A DNA stretch of 64,000 bases from Haliotis asinina (GCF_037392515.1 NC_090281.1:51810753-51874752); one strand, 5' to 3'; counted from the first letter of the stretch, positions 34,830-46,915 are shown. Notes: a model not told the origin generated them from the sequence alone. Translations and numbers: made by a program.

Positions 34830-35306
34830 GAGAGAGAGAGATATACACACAGATATTTATACAAACACACTCATGGAAATAATTTAAGGAATGCATGATA
34901 GTACAAGTGTTCCTTCATATATTTCCAGATTTTCACTCACAATGCAATACATTCCTTGTGAAGAAACCTGTAAAAGAATAAAGGACCACATGTACTTGTT
35001 CCCTTTTTTATTTCCATGAGTATATTTCCCCACAAATGCTGATTATTGAATAGCGAACACTGATTTAAGACAGTTGATCCTGATTCCTCGATAAAGTTAT
35101 TTAAAATCATTTCGTAACACACCGTTACACTTATTGTATTTCAAATTGATCTAAATGTCTGATATATCATGTACAGGCTTACTTAATTGGTTCTGTTATA
35201 CAGAGCTGAAGTGGAGCAGAAGGAGAGGAGAGCAAGGTTGGGCATTGACGAAAATTCCGATGACGACTACGACGACGATGATGAGCGATGTCGCAGTGAC
35301 AAGTGA
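32520..35306 (+). CDS. ANKRD66: Ankyrin repeat protein, ANKRD66-like
   Basis: Three coding exons: 32520-32664, 34476-34704 and 35204-35306, giving 158 aa with matching phases. Exon 1 starts MAGLELHEAAAVSDYDMLEE, and the first ankyrin helix pair reads NMTAMHWASSKG. Exon 2 continues GIRLLLEHGA, TGWTPAHCAAETG and YGDTPLRIATIYNHKDCMKY. Exon 3 gives an acidic tail (SDDDYDDDDE) and a stop. Order and wording match human ANKRD66 (LHQAVAAGDYN, GWTPAHFAAEAGH, FGDTPKRIAQIYG), which has a longer basic C-terminus. Ankyrin repeats bind partner proteins; no enzyme activity is expected. An acceptor-like CAG at 32499 suggests a 5' non-coding exon upstream. The two introns contain a MULE-type MITE and a long CA repeat. 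Confidence 0.85.
33731..34170. mobile_element. MULE-type MITE, copy 3 (440 bp)
   Basis: Terminal inverted repeats of about 60 bp (CATTCTCTTCCCACAG through CCTCTGTTCTAATACG) enclose about 320 bp without a transposase. The 9-bp flanks GGCAAAGCT (33722) and GGCAAAACT (34171) differ at one base. It is the longest of three copies and probably the nearest to the parent. It lies in the first coding intron of the ankyrin gene. Confidence 0.88.
34739..34840. repeat. CA/TA/GA microsatellite
   Basis: About 38 CA units, then short TA and GA runs, starting 35 bp after the exon 2 donor of the ankyrin gene. Confidence 0.95.
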
Positions 35307-38300
35307 AGACGTTGATAGCGTCACTACTTATGAGTCTATGTACAAGTTACGTGAAGTGGGTTTATGCTGCTTACACACCAGCGGATCCGGAAATGGGTGC
35401 GAGACTGAGAGACTGTCTTGTTTCATGCACTGTACACGTTAACTGGCCAATTAGTTGTTTGTAAAATTTTGATCTTCCTGTTATACCTTGATTTACATGT
35501 TAATTCCATGGGACATCGGTTACTATTATATGTACGTTGGTTTGCCCTCAAATGGTCTATTTAAAGGGGCACTTCGCTCTTCAATCAGGCAGTCCTTTGT
35601 CCTCCCGTTCCATGTATATGAAACTAGTTGTCGTGATCGTTGAGCATATATCCTTTTTATACGAATACCTTCTGTCTCTGCCTTCTCCTTGAAGGCCATC
35701 GACAAAGAAGTGACTGGGATACGTTAAAAATGTATTTTATCTTTTAAATATTCAGTTGCGTCTTTTCAGTTGTAATTGACAGTTCGTGTCAGCTATATTT
35801 AGCTTTCAATCTAAATATTACCTGCTAGTCACTGGTTTATGAATGTCTGCGTGTTTGTACATGAGCCCATATTAATGTAACTTTAGCATCACGTATATAT
35901 GCTGGTGGCAAACACTTGTATCACTGCCTGTCCTCACTGTTCTTGTCATCAAAACAACGTGTTTACACATTGATTGGTACTAATTCATAGGTAAGATTTA
36001 CCATTGCCTGAACACGTGTTCCAGAAACATTCCATTCCAGGACATAGAAGAGACGGTACTTGTAGCGTTTGTGTATGTAGCATGAGAGAATATCAAGATG
36101 ACCATTTCTCCAGAAAAATGTAGTGTTTGAGTAAGTAGCGTGAGAGAATATCAAAATAACCATTTCTCCAGAACACCTGACTCTTGAACTCTTGAAACGA
36201 CGTCGACGTCTCGGGTATTCTTCAATCAACGCAAATACCAAATCTCAATCGCTGACCACATATTGAGCGTGCGTGCGCGTTCGCGTATGTGTTTGTAACT
36301 GTGTGCCTGTGACCTGTAAGTGCATTTATCCTAAGACGACCTCCCTATTCCCTGCAGCAACCCCCAGATGTGGACGTTTTTGCCTTTATCATATACTGCT
36401 GTAGTAGATATTGCTGTGAAAATATTCCCCCGGCATTTCGGAATTATACATGTACCTTTATGATGCTGAAAACATGTTTAACCAGTCTATGTGAAGAAAC
36501 ATGACTCATAGAGTGTACTGTAAAAAATAAACTATACATACATCTTATGTATTCTTTTTTTCTCAAACTTGTATGGCTCACTCTGTGAGTGCGGGGTGGT
36601 TTCCCTGACTTAAACGCGATAGGCCTGGAATCTGTACTTAACGGAGAAAATGTAGTCACGTGACATGTGTTCAGGTATTACGCCGATCATTCATGTTCCA
36701 TATCCCAAATGTATTCTTTTCGACAAGTTTCGTTGAATTGGCGGCACTCATCGGAGACTTTGGTCTTATCCTGGGACTAAGTGGTTGTCTGCTTGTCAAA
36801 GCAATGGTTTGCCAAGCCGATCAACCTTTTTTGGATTGCTTCTGTTAACGTGTTAACTCGATTCCTGCAGGGCCCGCTTGCACAAACCGATCTTAGCGCT
36901 ACAATGATTGTAAGTCCCATTCTCCAACACAGGTTTAAGATAGTCGTGGAGCTAAGATTGCTTTGTGCAAATGGACCCTGGTTTGTGGAATGTTGGACTA
37001 TATTGTTGCGCAACCTAAATGTGATAAAACTGGATCACGGTGAAAATCGGCGTTCAGACTGAACCGAAATGCCAGCGTTTAACTGAAGGCAAAGAAATAT
37101 ATGCGTGATTTTATTTGTTCGTAAGAATATTTCACGGACTATGAACATAAAACATTTCATTATAATTAATATATGCTTACCGCTAACCCGCTGACCAACT
37201 TTATTAAAGGGAACCTTCTTTCAGGTTACTGTTGTATAGCATAAACTCACACGTCACGCTGACAATCACACACAATAAGTCACCTTATTTGAGTGTCACT
37301 GTTTGATACCTAAGCATATATTCAATATCTGGTGTATTTAATTGTCTCTATGTTAATTTTAATAATAACATTCACAGGACCCACTTTCTATCCTGATATC
37401 ATTAGTGTACTTTCGATTCTATAACTGAAGCGGTTGGAGACCAATAAATGAGTCGACATGAGTTTGTGAGCAAGGTCAATGGCACTGGAATCATCTCGAG
37501 TCCACGGTAAGTGACACAGTTATAAAACACGTCATTTGTACTTTTGTTTTATAATACCTGTCCATAAACTTTACCACACTGATTCATAAGCAGTATGCGA
37601 AATAGCCATTGGCCCGCTAGCACGTGGCTAGTAAATGTCCAGTCGGGCCAGTAAATCTCCAAGTCACTTGCCTGACTGGCTAGTGCATTTTCATGAGGTA
37701 ATTTATTTGACTTATTACTCTCTCCCACTTGTTAAGGTATAATGCACTTTCAAATCATGTAAGATTGTGGCCTGACAGATGACCACATTTTAACCTTAGT
37801 TTCTACGTTCAAATAATGGGCTTGTGAATTATTTTGTGGACTAGTAACTTTCAGGCACAGCTAGCTAGACTAGCAAGCATAATCTGGAAAATATTTCGCT
37901 CTACTTTACTCTGTGATACTCTCTGACCACCCTCAGTTACACCTGTATAAATAAACGCTACAAAACCATTTCCATTTTGATAACAAAATTCTGCTTAAAT
38001 GAGACTCGACTGTACAACTGAGTGTGTTTTTATATGTAATTATCAAATAGTGACCAGGTTTATCTTGACATACCTGGTGCTCCTGTAATAAAACATGCAT
38101 GGGTAGGTCGATTGTTGACCTGGTTGAGAACCAACAGTATAGGAAAATATGGTAAACGTCAAGTACGGAATGGCAGCAGACATTCTTTCTGTCATCGATT
38201 TCCACATTACATCCACAAAACAGTTTGAAAGCTTTACTGAGGCCTTGGATGTTGTAATCATGATAAAAACAACCACTGTTTACTGAGCGCTTTCATGAAA

Positions 38301-38364
38301 CGACATCTAGCATGTTGTTGACATATTTTAGCTGTTTTTTGAGTATGTGCAGTCATGTGCCTTT
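35307..38364. other. Gene-poor stretch downstream of the ankyrin gene
   Basis: It presumably begins with the ankyrin 3' UTR. No other coding exon was recognised. A roughly 50-bp phrase (GTAGCATGAGAGAATATCAA and beyond) is duplicated at 36077 and 36136. A palindromic element lies at 36868. Confidence 0.45.
36868..36981. mobile_element. Palindromic MITE-like element
   Basis: The left arm TTGCACAAACCGATCTTAGC faces a right arm whose complement reads TTTGCACAAAGCAATCTTAGC (counted as two motifs, TTTGCACAAAG and CAATCTTAGC). The arms are about 45 bp with a short centre. No transposase is present. Confidence 0.65.
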
Positions 38365-38476
38365 TAATCAGGTTGTAGTGTTACACCGATATTAATCAGG
38401 TTGTAGTGTAACACCGATATTAATCAGGTTGTAGTGTGACACCGATATTAATCAGGTTGTGGTGTGACACCGATAA
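38365..38476. repeat. 27-bp tandem repeat, four copies
   Basis: Four near-identical units contain AATCAGGTTGTAGTG and ACACCGATATT. Confidence 0.88.
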
Positions 38477-38532
38477 TTAGTCCTGCAAAGCAAACATATA
38501 AAAATCACTTTCAGCGGGATACAAGCACACCA

Positions 38533-38945
38533 ACGATCCCGTTGTTGGACAGAGGCACTACACACTACAAGCTAGTCAGCACTGTTAACAGTAAGAGTGA
38601 CGATCCCGTTGTTGGACAGAGGCACTACACACTACAATACAAGATAGTCAGCACTGTTTACAATGAGAGTTACTGTTTCCTTTCTGCATAGAGGCACTAA
38701 ACATTAACAGTAAGAGTGCCGATCCCGTTACTGGATAGAGGCACTACACATTATAGGCTTGTCAAAACTGCAAACAGTGAGAAACAAACGAACTTGAATA
38801 CAGGCACTACACAATACAGGCTAGTCAGCACCGCTAACATGCACGATCCGTTATTAAACAGTGGCACTAAACACAACAGGCAAGTCAACATTGATAGCAG
38901 CGAGAGTTACTATCCGTTATTGGATAGAGAGGTTATGAGGAAAGT
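38533..38945. repeat. Diverged tandem repeat of about 70-90 bp
   Basis: The phrases GATCCCGTTGTTGGACAGAG, GGCACTACACACTACA and GTCAGCACTGTTAACA recur five to six times with growing divergence. A frame of about 88 codons crosses it, with the repeat imposing a LDRGTTHY motif. I judge it non-coding. Confidence 0.7.
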
Positions 38946-39248
38946 TGAATGTCATCTGCTAGTGACTAACAGAGCTGATTGATCAGACGCAAGATTTGAC
39001 ACTATGTGTTTCAGTTTCGGTACTTCAGCATGCGGTCTATTCCGTCATATGTTCTCTCTTTTTTGTAAAAAAAAGAAGCAACATTATTTATGGGAAACAT
39101 GTGCTTTAATAAGACTTGATTATTTACAGATCGCCATTATACAGCTCTATCCCTTTCTATATATATGTGTGTGTGGTATATTTGTTATGTACATAGGGCA
39201 TTGCTGGCATATAACAGTTGCATTGCTGATCTGTGGTTATGATATATA

Positions 39249-40860
39249 CATATGGAAATTAATTAAGCAACACCAAATTCAAAGACACATAAAAACTTAA
39301 CAAAGTATAACGAAGTAATTTTGATGATTGATTATTCAATTTTGATGTATTGACATACAGCATGAGCTTTTCATGGGTTGATATGACGCGCGTGAAGCTT
39401 GCACAGCGCACGTGCATTGCTTTAACCTCAACTTTCGAAAAATGCACTTTTTCCCTGGGGTGTTTACAAGCGCAGGTTGTCGATTGCATTCGGTTTTTCA
39501 TTCATTTCAATGTCATGGCACGTAGGAAATTATCAGAGGCCACTCGTTGGCAAATAATCGGCATGAGGAATGCTGGTATGTCTCTAAGACAAATCGGGAC
39601 TCAAATCGGACGACATCATTCCATAATTTCAAAACTTTTGAAAAAATACCGGGCCACTAATGAAGTTAAAGACCTGCCTAGACCAGGAAGACCCAGGAAG
39701 ACCACAGTCCGCGAGGACAGAGCTTTACTGAGACTTGTACGGCGCAGGTCCTTCGACTCGAGCTCTCGGTTGAGACAGGAGTGGCTTCCAGGGAGACCCA
39801 TCTCGAACAGGACTGTTCGGAATCGTCTGAAAGCTGCAGGATACCGGGCAAGGAGGCCAATCAAGCGACCCAGACTGTCTCCAGCCCATAAGGCAGCCCG
39901 ACTGGCCTGGTGTAATGACCGTTTGCACTGGAACATTGCCTCTTGGAGGAAGGTCCATTTCTCAGATGAGAGCCGGTTCTTGCTGCACATGGTGGACGGT
40001 CGTACTCGGGTCTGGAGGCAGAGGAACACAGCAATGGCTCCACGGAACATCCAGGAGACTGTGGCCTTTGGGGGAGGTTCCGTTATGGTATGGGGGTGCA
40101 TTTCCATGAACTGCAAGTTGGATATCATTACCATCCGTGGCAACCTTAACGGTGTTCGTTACCAACAGGAGGTTCTTGACAGGGCTGTGGTACCTCATTT
40201 TGAGAACCATCCTCTGGCAACGAGACCCATATTTATGGACGACAATGCTAGACCTCACAGGGCGCATGCTGTAAATGATTTTTTGCGGCAAAATGCAATT
40301 GACAGAATTCCATGGCCTGCCATGAGCCCTGACCTCAACCCCATTGAACATTTGTGGGACTTTATTGGCCGTCGTGTGAGGCAGAGAGACCCACCAGTCC
40401 ATAATCTCAACGAATTGACGGCTGCCCTGCATGAGGAGTGGAACAGGATCCCCCAGAATCAGATCCGGAGACTCATCCAAGGAATGAGGAGGCGTCTGGA
40501 ATCGGTGGTGCGTGCGCAGGGAGGACACACTAGATATTGATGAAAGTCGGTGTGCAGACTCTCAGATGACTGTTCTTTCTTTCCATGTGACATTTGTGTT
40601 AATACACCTGACAACAACGTCTGTGGATGAATAGTAAATTGTGTCCATTTTTTCATGAATTTAAGACAGTTTTAAGAATTTGGATTTCGTTGCAATAAAG
40701 CAAAGTCTTGATACTTTTTCCCTTTAAGTTGTTTGTCAGAGATCGTCTGTTGAATAAAAAAGTGTCAAACTATATCAACCCGGCATATTTTGATTGTCAG
40801 AACACTTCAAAGTTGCTCCAATAGAAAAAATTGGGGTGTTGCTTGATTAATTTCCAGGTG
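39249..40860 (+). mobile_element. Apparently intact Tc1-like DNA transposon
   Basis: A 1,612-bp element between TA dinucleotides. The terminal inverted repeats share TGGAAATTAAT.AAGCAACACC (left from 39249, right ending 40860) with few mismatches. The single open transposase has all expected parts. The size is typical for Tc1 elements. Intact coding sequence suggests recent activity or recent arrival. Confidence 0.92.
39515..40540 (+). CDS. Tc1 family DD34E transposase
   Basis: 341 aa from the ATG at 39515 (MARRKLSEATRWQIIGMRNA). This start was preferred over an in-frame ATG 55 codons upstream because it gives the usual family length. The N-terminal half carries paired helix-turn-helix DNA-binding regions and a GRPRK hook (PRPGRPRKTT). 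The catalytic triad is D in HFSDESRF, D in FMDDNARPH and E in NPIEHLWD, with exactly 34 residues between the last two, the Tc1 signature. The protein binds the element ends and cuts and pastes at TA. No stop or frameshift interrupts it. Confidence 0.95.
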   Translation: MARRKLSEATRWQIIGMRNAGMSLRQIGTQIGRHHSIISKLLKKYRATNEVKDLPRPGRPRKTTVREDRALLRLVRRRSFDSSSRLRQEWLPGRPISNRTVRNRLKAAGYRARRPIKRPRLSPAHKAARLAWCNDRLHWNIASWRKVHFSDESRFLLHMVDGRTRVWRQRNTAMAPRNIQETVAFGGGSVMVWGCISMNCKLDIITIRGNLNGVRYQQEVLDRAVVPHFENHPLATRPIFMDDNARPHRAHAVNDFLRQNAIDRIPWPAMSPDLNPIEHLWDFIGRRVRQRDPPVHNLNELTAALHEEWNRIPQNQIRRLIQGMRRRLESVVRAQGGHTRY

Positions 40861-41463
40861 TATATATGCGGTACAGCTGTGGTATAACAATTGCAAAGCT
40901 GGGGCATTGCTGTGATACACAAGTTGCATATCTGGCAATATAGCTGCGAGACAGATGTGATAAAGATGTACATGGTATAGGTGTAGTGGTGCTGGTGCAA
41001 TATTTACTACAGCGTCGGTTTATTTACACGTGAATCTTTCCGATGAGGACATGATTCAAGAAGCATGGACATAACAAATGTTAATGAATAAACCATTAAA
41101 ATTAAAATGTTCAACTGGAAAAGAACTGATGTCTTCCACGGCTCGTTCTATGACTCAAGTCCAAACAATCAGATATTTGTCGTCGTAAATAAATAATATC
41201 GCTAATGCAATGCAATACTCAAGAGTACCGGACACCGGCACGTGCCCTTAGGTGTTTAAACACATGACCCACATAATAGCAGGTCATTTAATTTCTTAAT
41301 GCTTTGTACTTTGGACTTGAGTTTAATGATACACTTCCTCCATGGAAACGCTCAAGTGGACAATCAACGGGACAGTCCCTGCTTCGCGGATAGAGATGAA
41401 GCCGCCTTTAAACAGAGTATATGCTTCGTGAACACGTGAAGACTACAGATACTATCTTGTAGT

Positions 41464-44400
41464 CTACTGATGCTGTGCTAGTCGTGAAAGGGCTTGTACC
41501 AGAATTATAAGTCCAAGAATATTTTGATTAGTGTCTACACAGACGGCTGAAGACGAGTACTTCCCGAGAACATTGTCGTCGGCGTAGTTTACGAACGGCG
41601 TAGTTGGTATGGTGGTTGTGAAGGCTGCGATAGGCCGCACTGTGCTCGCTATGCATTTCGGCGTGTCCATCTCCTTCAGATCGACCATGACGTCAGATTC
41701 CACGCCGACCCAGAACACCTCCTTCTCCATTACAAAGGTGGCGCTGTCATAAAGGGAGATAATCCAATTATTAATCGCTTAAACCTTACCTGAGTGAGTG
41801 AGTGAGTGATTGAGTTTGCTTTAACGCAGCGTTGAACAGTATTTCAGTTATATCACACAGAGTATCGGTTTGGGTAGAACGTGTTAATCGATTCAACTAT
41901 TTCAGCCCTTTACTATAGCAGACGAAATGGCAAAGATAGTATGACTGTGAAGGGTAACTAATGTACCGGAAAAAGACATTTCTCGCTTTTAAAATAATCG
42001 TAGGAAAACAAACAACGCTGGTTCAGAAGACATTCGCCAAAACGCAACATGGTCCCAATAACAGCAAGCAGTCCGAAAACCTCCTACGAATCATGCATTT
42101 TCAAAACATGAGAAACGTAATATGAGACATTGGTCCCGATGCACGCGCATGACTGAGGCATAAATAGCGATGTTGCACACAAAAAGCATGCAGAAACAAA
42201 AAATATATAAAAAATTATAAAAAAACACACTACGAATATGCCAAGAGTTGCGCAAGCGCAACGAGGCGATCGGTTTGGCCAATATCGGGGCTTCACAGCG
42301 TCAGCTGGCATGAACTTTAACAGCAGCCAGCCCACCAACAGCAATCTGAGAAACCGCTTCCAGCAAGAGGCAAGACTCAAGACCGCCCAAGACCATGTGT
42401 CACAACACCAGCCGCAGACTGTTGCATCTGGCAGATCATCTTCGGTACAGATTTGCGACGACGACATCAACGACAGCAATAGGGTACGCAATCAGCAGAC
42501 GAACAGTCTGTCGCCACCTTGGTATGGTTGGTATACGAGCCGACCGCTATTACCGTGAAATAGCCTTGACCCGTCCACACCATCAACGCAGACTGCAATG
42601 GGTACCAAACTGTACCTCGACAGCAGCGGCGTGACTTGGAGATGGTGCTTTTTGCAGATGAATGTCGGTTCAGGAACAATGGCAGAATGAAAGTTTTTCG
42701 ACGTAGAGGAGAGGGACTGGTATAAAACTGCATTCAAGAAGTTCAACCTGGGAGCGTCATGATATGGGACGTCATTTGTGGCCAACCGAGGAAATCTGAA
42801 TGCTTGGCGACACAGGGGTGAAGTGTTGAGACCGTCTCTAATGCCCTTTATCCGACACCAGTCAAGAGCAGCACAACACAGAAAGGCCTCACACCCACAG
42901 CCAGAATTGTTCGACAATACCTGCACAACGTTAACGTCGATGATAACCATCTTTTCACGATAGTTAAATTAGCATGACAGAGAATGGCAATTAGTATGAC
43001 AGCGAGAGATAAATAGTTAATCGTGAATAAATCATTTAATAGTGACAGTGTCCAATGACTATTTTGCATGATAGTGGCCAATAGGTAATACATGTGTGAA
43101 TATTAACTGTTAAATATGGTAGTTTCTCACGACTAGTGAATATTAGCGTGAAGAGAGTGGGACATATTGAGACATATTAAGGTTTTCTTCGCTCCACATT
43201 ATTTCACCTCAAGAAGGTAAACAGAACTGAATCAGTATACATATCACCGGGGGATGTGGGGTAGCCTGGTGGTTTGAGCGTTCGATCGTCACACCGAAGA
43301 CCTGGGTTCGATTCCCTACTGGGTACAATGTGTGAAGCCCATTTCTGGTGTCCCCTGCAGCTAAAAGCGACATAACACATGCACACTCACTCACTCCTCA
43401 CTCACCGAATGACCACGTGACCAGCTGGAGTGACAGGCGGTGTCCAGTAGATGTCCTTCCGTGTCTTCTTGGACGGCATCTTGTGTGTCACCGCCGACTG
43501 TAATGGCGTCAATGCGACATTGTATCACCTGGCTTGCCTCACATGACACATTCCTAACCAACTAAACCACTAACACTACACCAGACAGTAGCGATAGGAC
43601 AGCAGTTGGGAAATAGTCGATGTCAAGTTTTAACTGCTATGTCAGATGTATAACAACAAAATACATCTTCTTTATAAAGCGTTAAGGAACACCCACTAAC
43701 TCACTCACTCACTCACTCATGTTCTTTATAAACGTCGTTGTTTACCTGTAGGAAGCAGCCTGTCTGGACATCAAAGTAAGTCACAACTAACAAATTGTCA
43801 TTTGTTCATGTTCAGTGAATGTGCAGTTGTATGACTGGATTCTTCTCTTTCGTTTGACTTTCTTGTGTGGTTAAATACAAGCTGTGTTGGTTAAAACAAG
43901 TTAGTTTGTCCCAATTTATCTCCTCGTCTCCTATCACAAACTAGGGTCCGTGGAGGCAGCAAAGGTACTGTATGTCGCCATGGTCCGTAGTATGGTATCT
44001 ACCTTTAGTTGTTAGAGCTCTAGATATACTCATTATATTGTATTATCCCTGATTGTCAAATAACTGTGAAGCTAAATGGCAAATTTGATATTTGAATTTG
44101 CGATATTCTAGTCACGATATGGCTGCATATATATCGACGATGGGTCACTCCCATCACAATCCACAGGGTCTTGGTCATCATCTTTCACTGAATACAGGAC
44201 GTGAATGCGAGAGAATACCGATGGGTCGCCGTCTTATATGCTTCTGTAACAGAGATGACTCACGTGTATTTTGCCGAAGCAGTGTTGTGCTTCCAGTTCA
44301 TTGTCGTTGATAGTAAAGGAGCCGATAACCTCAGTGACGTTGACACGACACCCCACACGACGAGCCTGCACGAAGACACCTCGGAAATACCCCACTGTTG

Positions 44401-45527
44401 CGATCAGACTGACTGTGCAGGATAGTGCAAACATGTATGTAGGTTAATATGATCAGTATGGAAGCGTACATAGATATTGTATGTATAGGTTAAAATGGCC
44501 AGTATGGAAGCGTACAAGTGACAAAGTCTCAAAAACGATAGAACGCTTACATCGTAAATCTACGTAGATTATATTCATATATGCGTAGATGAGAACATTG
44601 AAGTTACTTATAGTTTATAGCACATTAACAAATTAAATAAATATTCTTTATTTAACGTTCAGACAGTACCTCAAAAAGACATATCAATGTCAAGGTAAGA
44701 GGTCAAACAAATCGGTCACAATATCTAACGGCAGGGGTTGCAGAAAGTAGAAAATATGTTACCCAAATCAATGATCAAATACTACCTTGTCGCAGCAAGT
44801 CGAAAATAACAACCGATAGGGAAAGTCTTTGTTTTGTTCCATAAAGTCGAGGGAGATTTCATAGACAGACCAACACCAGTGTCATATTCGTGCACTTAGG
44901 TGCCGGGTGGATAATTGATTGAATATATAATGCCATGGAATAGAGTAGTCTTCATAAATAGAGTGAAGGGGTAAGACAATGCTTCAGACATGATAATCAT
45001 TCTGTTTAGACTGAGGCAGTAATGCGACTCCATGGGTAGATCAACACCGATGTCCTATTCGTGTACACGTGTTCCGGGTGGATGTATGGATACATAATGC
45101 CACTGAATAATCACAGTTGGTTAAAGAGAAATTTTCTTAAATATATCGAAATTTGAGTACTTAGCCCTCAAGGTTCCAGTAACTCACTGATACCCATTGT
45201 GTTAGTTGAGTTATTAATGAAACGTGCAGTACTGAAAATATTACTTTTTATGGTTGTATTGGGGTCGTATTTCTTCTTGGGAACTGTAATCTTGTAAGGG
45301 GTGGGGGTGACCTGAGCCTCAGTGCCGTGTCCAGATGGAAACATGTCCCCACAGGACATGATTGGGGCTCCCCCCGGGTAGCAGGACGCTGGGGGACAGG
45401 CGAGGAATATCCACAGGAAGACGCCGGACACCACAGTACTGACCAGGCCACGAGACCAACTCTGAAGAAGTAAACAAACAAAAATGCGTGCGGGAACTGG
45501 AATGTTGAAACAAGACCTGGAGCACAA
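41464..45527 (-). CDS. Reeler-domain secreted or GPI-anchored protein
   Basis: Four exons on the minus strand: 45527-45245, 44412-44264, 43497-43406 and 41743-41464, giving 267 aa with matching phases. A hydrophobic leader (VVSGVFLWIFLACPPASC) precedes YPGGAPIMSCGDMFPSGHG. Then come GYFRGVFVQARR, IGSFTI, HCFGK, SAVTH, YWTPPVTPAGHVVIRATFV and FWVGVES. This is the Reeler (reelin N-terminal) order: cysteines, an FxGF-like QAR core, the AVTH motif and a WTPP...FRATFV...FWVG end. Such domains occur in reelin, ferric-chelate-reductase-like proteins and insect defence proteins. No DOMON or cytochrome part follows. The C-terminus, LGLIILVQALSRLAQHQ after SSS, may be a GPI signal. The ATG at 45527 is provisional, since an acceptor-like TTCTTCAG lies inside the first exon. 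The exon 3 donor abuts a SINE tail. Confidence 0.8.
42238..42860 (+). mobile_element. Decayed Tc1-like element
   Basis: Pieces of a Tc1 transposase occur in order in shifting frames: SNLRNRFQQ (helix-turn-helix), RHLGMVGIRADRYYR (linker), LFADECRFRNNG (first catalytic D), VFRRRGEGL and RGNLNAWRHRGEVLRPSLMP. The second D and the E are not seen. Several frameshifts and stops are present. It lies in the last intron of the Reeler gene. Confidence 0.8.
43251..43405 (+). repeat. tRNA-derived SINE (family A) abutting a splice donor
   Basis: GGGGTAGCCTGGTGGTTTGA and GGGTTCGATTCC (B box) head the element. GTGTGAAGCCCATTTCTGG and AGCTAAAAGCGACATAACAC follow, and it ends in CACTCACTCACTCC next to exon 43406 of the Reeler gene. 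On the sense strand the tail reads GTGAGTGAGGAGTGAGTGAG and contains the donor GTGAGT. Confidence 0.85.
44783..44859 (+). repeat. Inverted repeat arm, partner at 47539-47616
   Basis: About 77 bp, starting TACCTTGTCGCAGCAAGTCG and ending AAGTCGAGGGAGATTT, match the reverse complement of 47539-47616 almost perfectly. The partner lies 2.7 kb away beyond the first exon of the Reeler gene. It could be two copies of a dispersed repeat or the arms of a larger element. Confidence 0.8.
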
Positions 45528-46102
45528 TGGTTAAGTCGGGAAAGTTGATGGACTGAAAAAAAAGTTGGAAATTATGACAAACATTGATTCTTTTTATAGG
45601 TATTTGGATATCGTGACCTTTGTGTAATCAACCGATAAGGGAAGTGCTGGGGAGGTCAGCCTTGCTCAGCTGTGTCGTCCACATTCGCTAACAGACTGGC
45701 GCGCGTCTCTGTTACGTCTAGAGATGACAATACACATATCAGGATTGGACAGGGAAGTAATTTGACGTTGTCTACAGAAAAAAATAAGAATAATTTCTTG
45801 GACTGTGTAGAATACATTGACTGAAAATGGAATGTTGTTATATAAAGAAAACTAGAGCGCACTGACAAACGAATTAGTTGCGTAAGTAACTATGATACTA
45901 TCATCTTTTTGTCCTATTATTATACAGGAAACATTGACAGTGCACGGTATATGTATATGCAACTGCAGCATCTTCTCAATATTCACCGAAATATATGTAG
46001 GTATGCATGTATGGATGTGAAAAGGTTGCACATGTCTATGTGCCCCTTGGCGATGAATGCATGGTCTTGAATTCTTATATTTACACTTGTGTATAGACAC
46101 GG

Positions 46103-46310
46103 GTGAGAGAGTTTAGTTATACGCCGGACTGATAAATATTCCAGTTATAAGGTAGTAGTTTGCAAACAATCGAATCTGGACCGGATAATCCAGTGATCAA
46201 CAGCAGGAGCATCGGTCTACGCAAATGGGATACGATAACGTGTCAGCCAAGTTCGCGAGTCTGACCACCGGATCCAACTAGTCGACTCTTACGTTAAGCA
46301 TGGGATACTG
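46103..46310 (+). repeat. Family B repeat
   Basis: It runs from GGTGAGAGAGTTTAGTTATA through CGAATCTGGACCGGATAATC to ACTAGTCGACTCTTACG and AAGCATGGG. Confidence 0.75.
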
Positions 46311-46764
46311 AAGCTCATTTCTAACCCGTATGTAGAAGAAGATGTAGAAGAGCAGAAGAACATGTGAACGGTTGACAACGGACATCCAAGTGTCATCGAC
46401 TATAAATTCCCTTGTTTGTTTACAATCCCCCCCCCCCTCCCCCCAAAAAAAAAAATTAAATAAATAAAAAAAATATATATAAAAATGCACTTTGATTGAA
46501 GAGTCACACGAGCGTCAGTTCAAGATCAATATAGAAGCAAACCGAACATGTCAAAATAAATGAATAAATATTTGACGTTTGTTTTATCACTGCATCTTAA
46601 GTAATCAAGGGCTTGCTGGATGTGTTTGCCTTTATCACCTTGTCGAAATATGCAAGGGAGTGATTGTAGGACGGCGTATGATTGTAGGACGGCGTAGGAA
46701 CGTAGCAGTCAACTAGCGACTTTATTGCAAAAGTGGCTTCTGTATTGTGATAGCATCACAAAAC

Positions 46765-46915
46765 TGAATGGGTGAATATGGTTTTGCGCCGCATTTAGCA
46801 ATGTTTGAGCAATATCACGACGGGGTACAACAGGCATGGGCGCCCTTGAGCGGAATCGAACCTAAGTATTGAGCTTAAAGTGACTTTAACTATTAGGCTA
46901 CTTGTCTCCCGGCAT
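46765..46915 (-). repeat. tRNA-derived SINE (family A), opposite orientation
   Basis: TTTTGCGCCGCATTTAGCAA, GGCATGGGCGCC and CGGAATCGAACCTAAG (reversed B box) match the family. Confidence 0.65.

Noticed and set aside
38464-38982. Repeated LDRGTTHY frame as a possible repeat protein
   Set aside because: The DNA repeat itself explains the pattern. Units are of uneven length and break the frame, and no splice or start support was seen.
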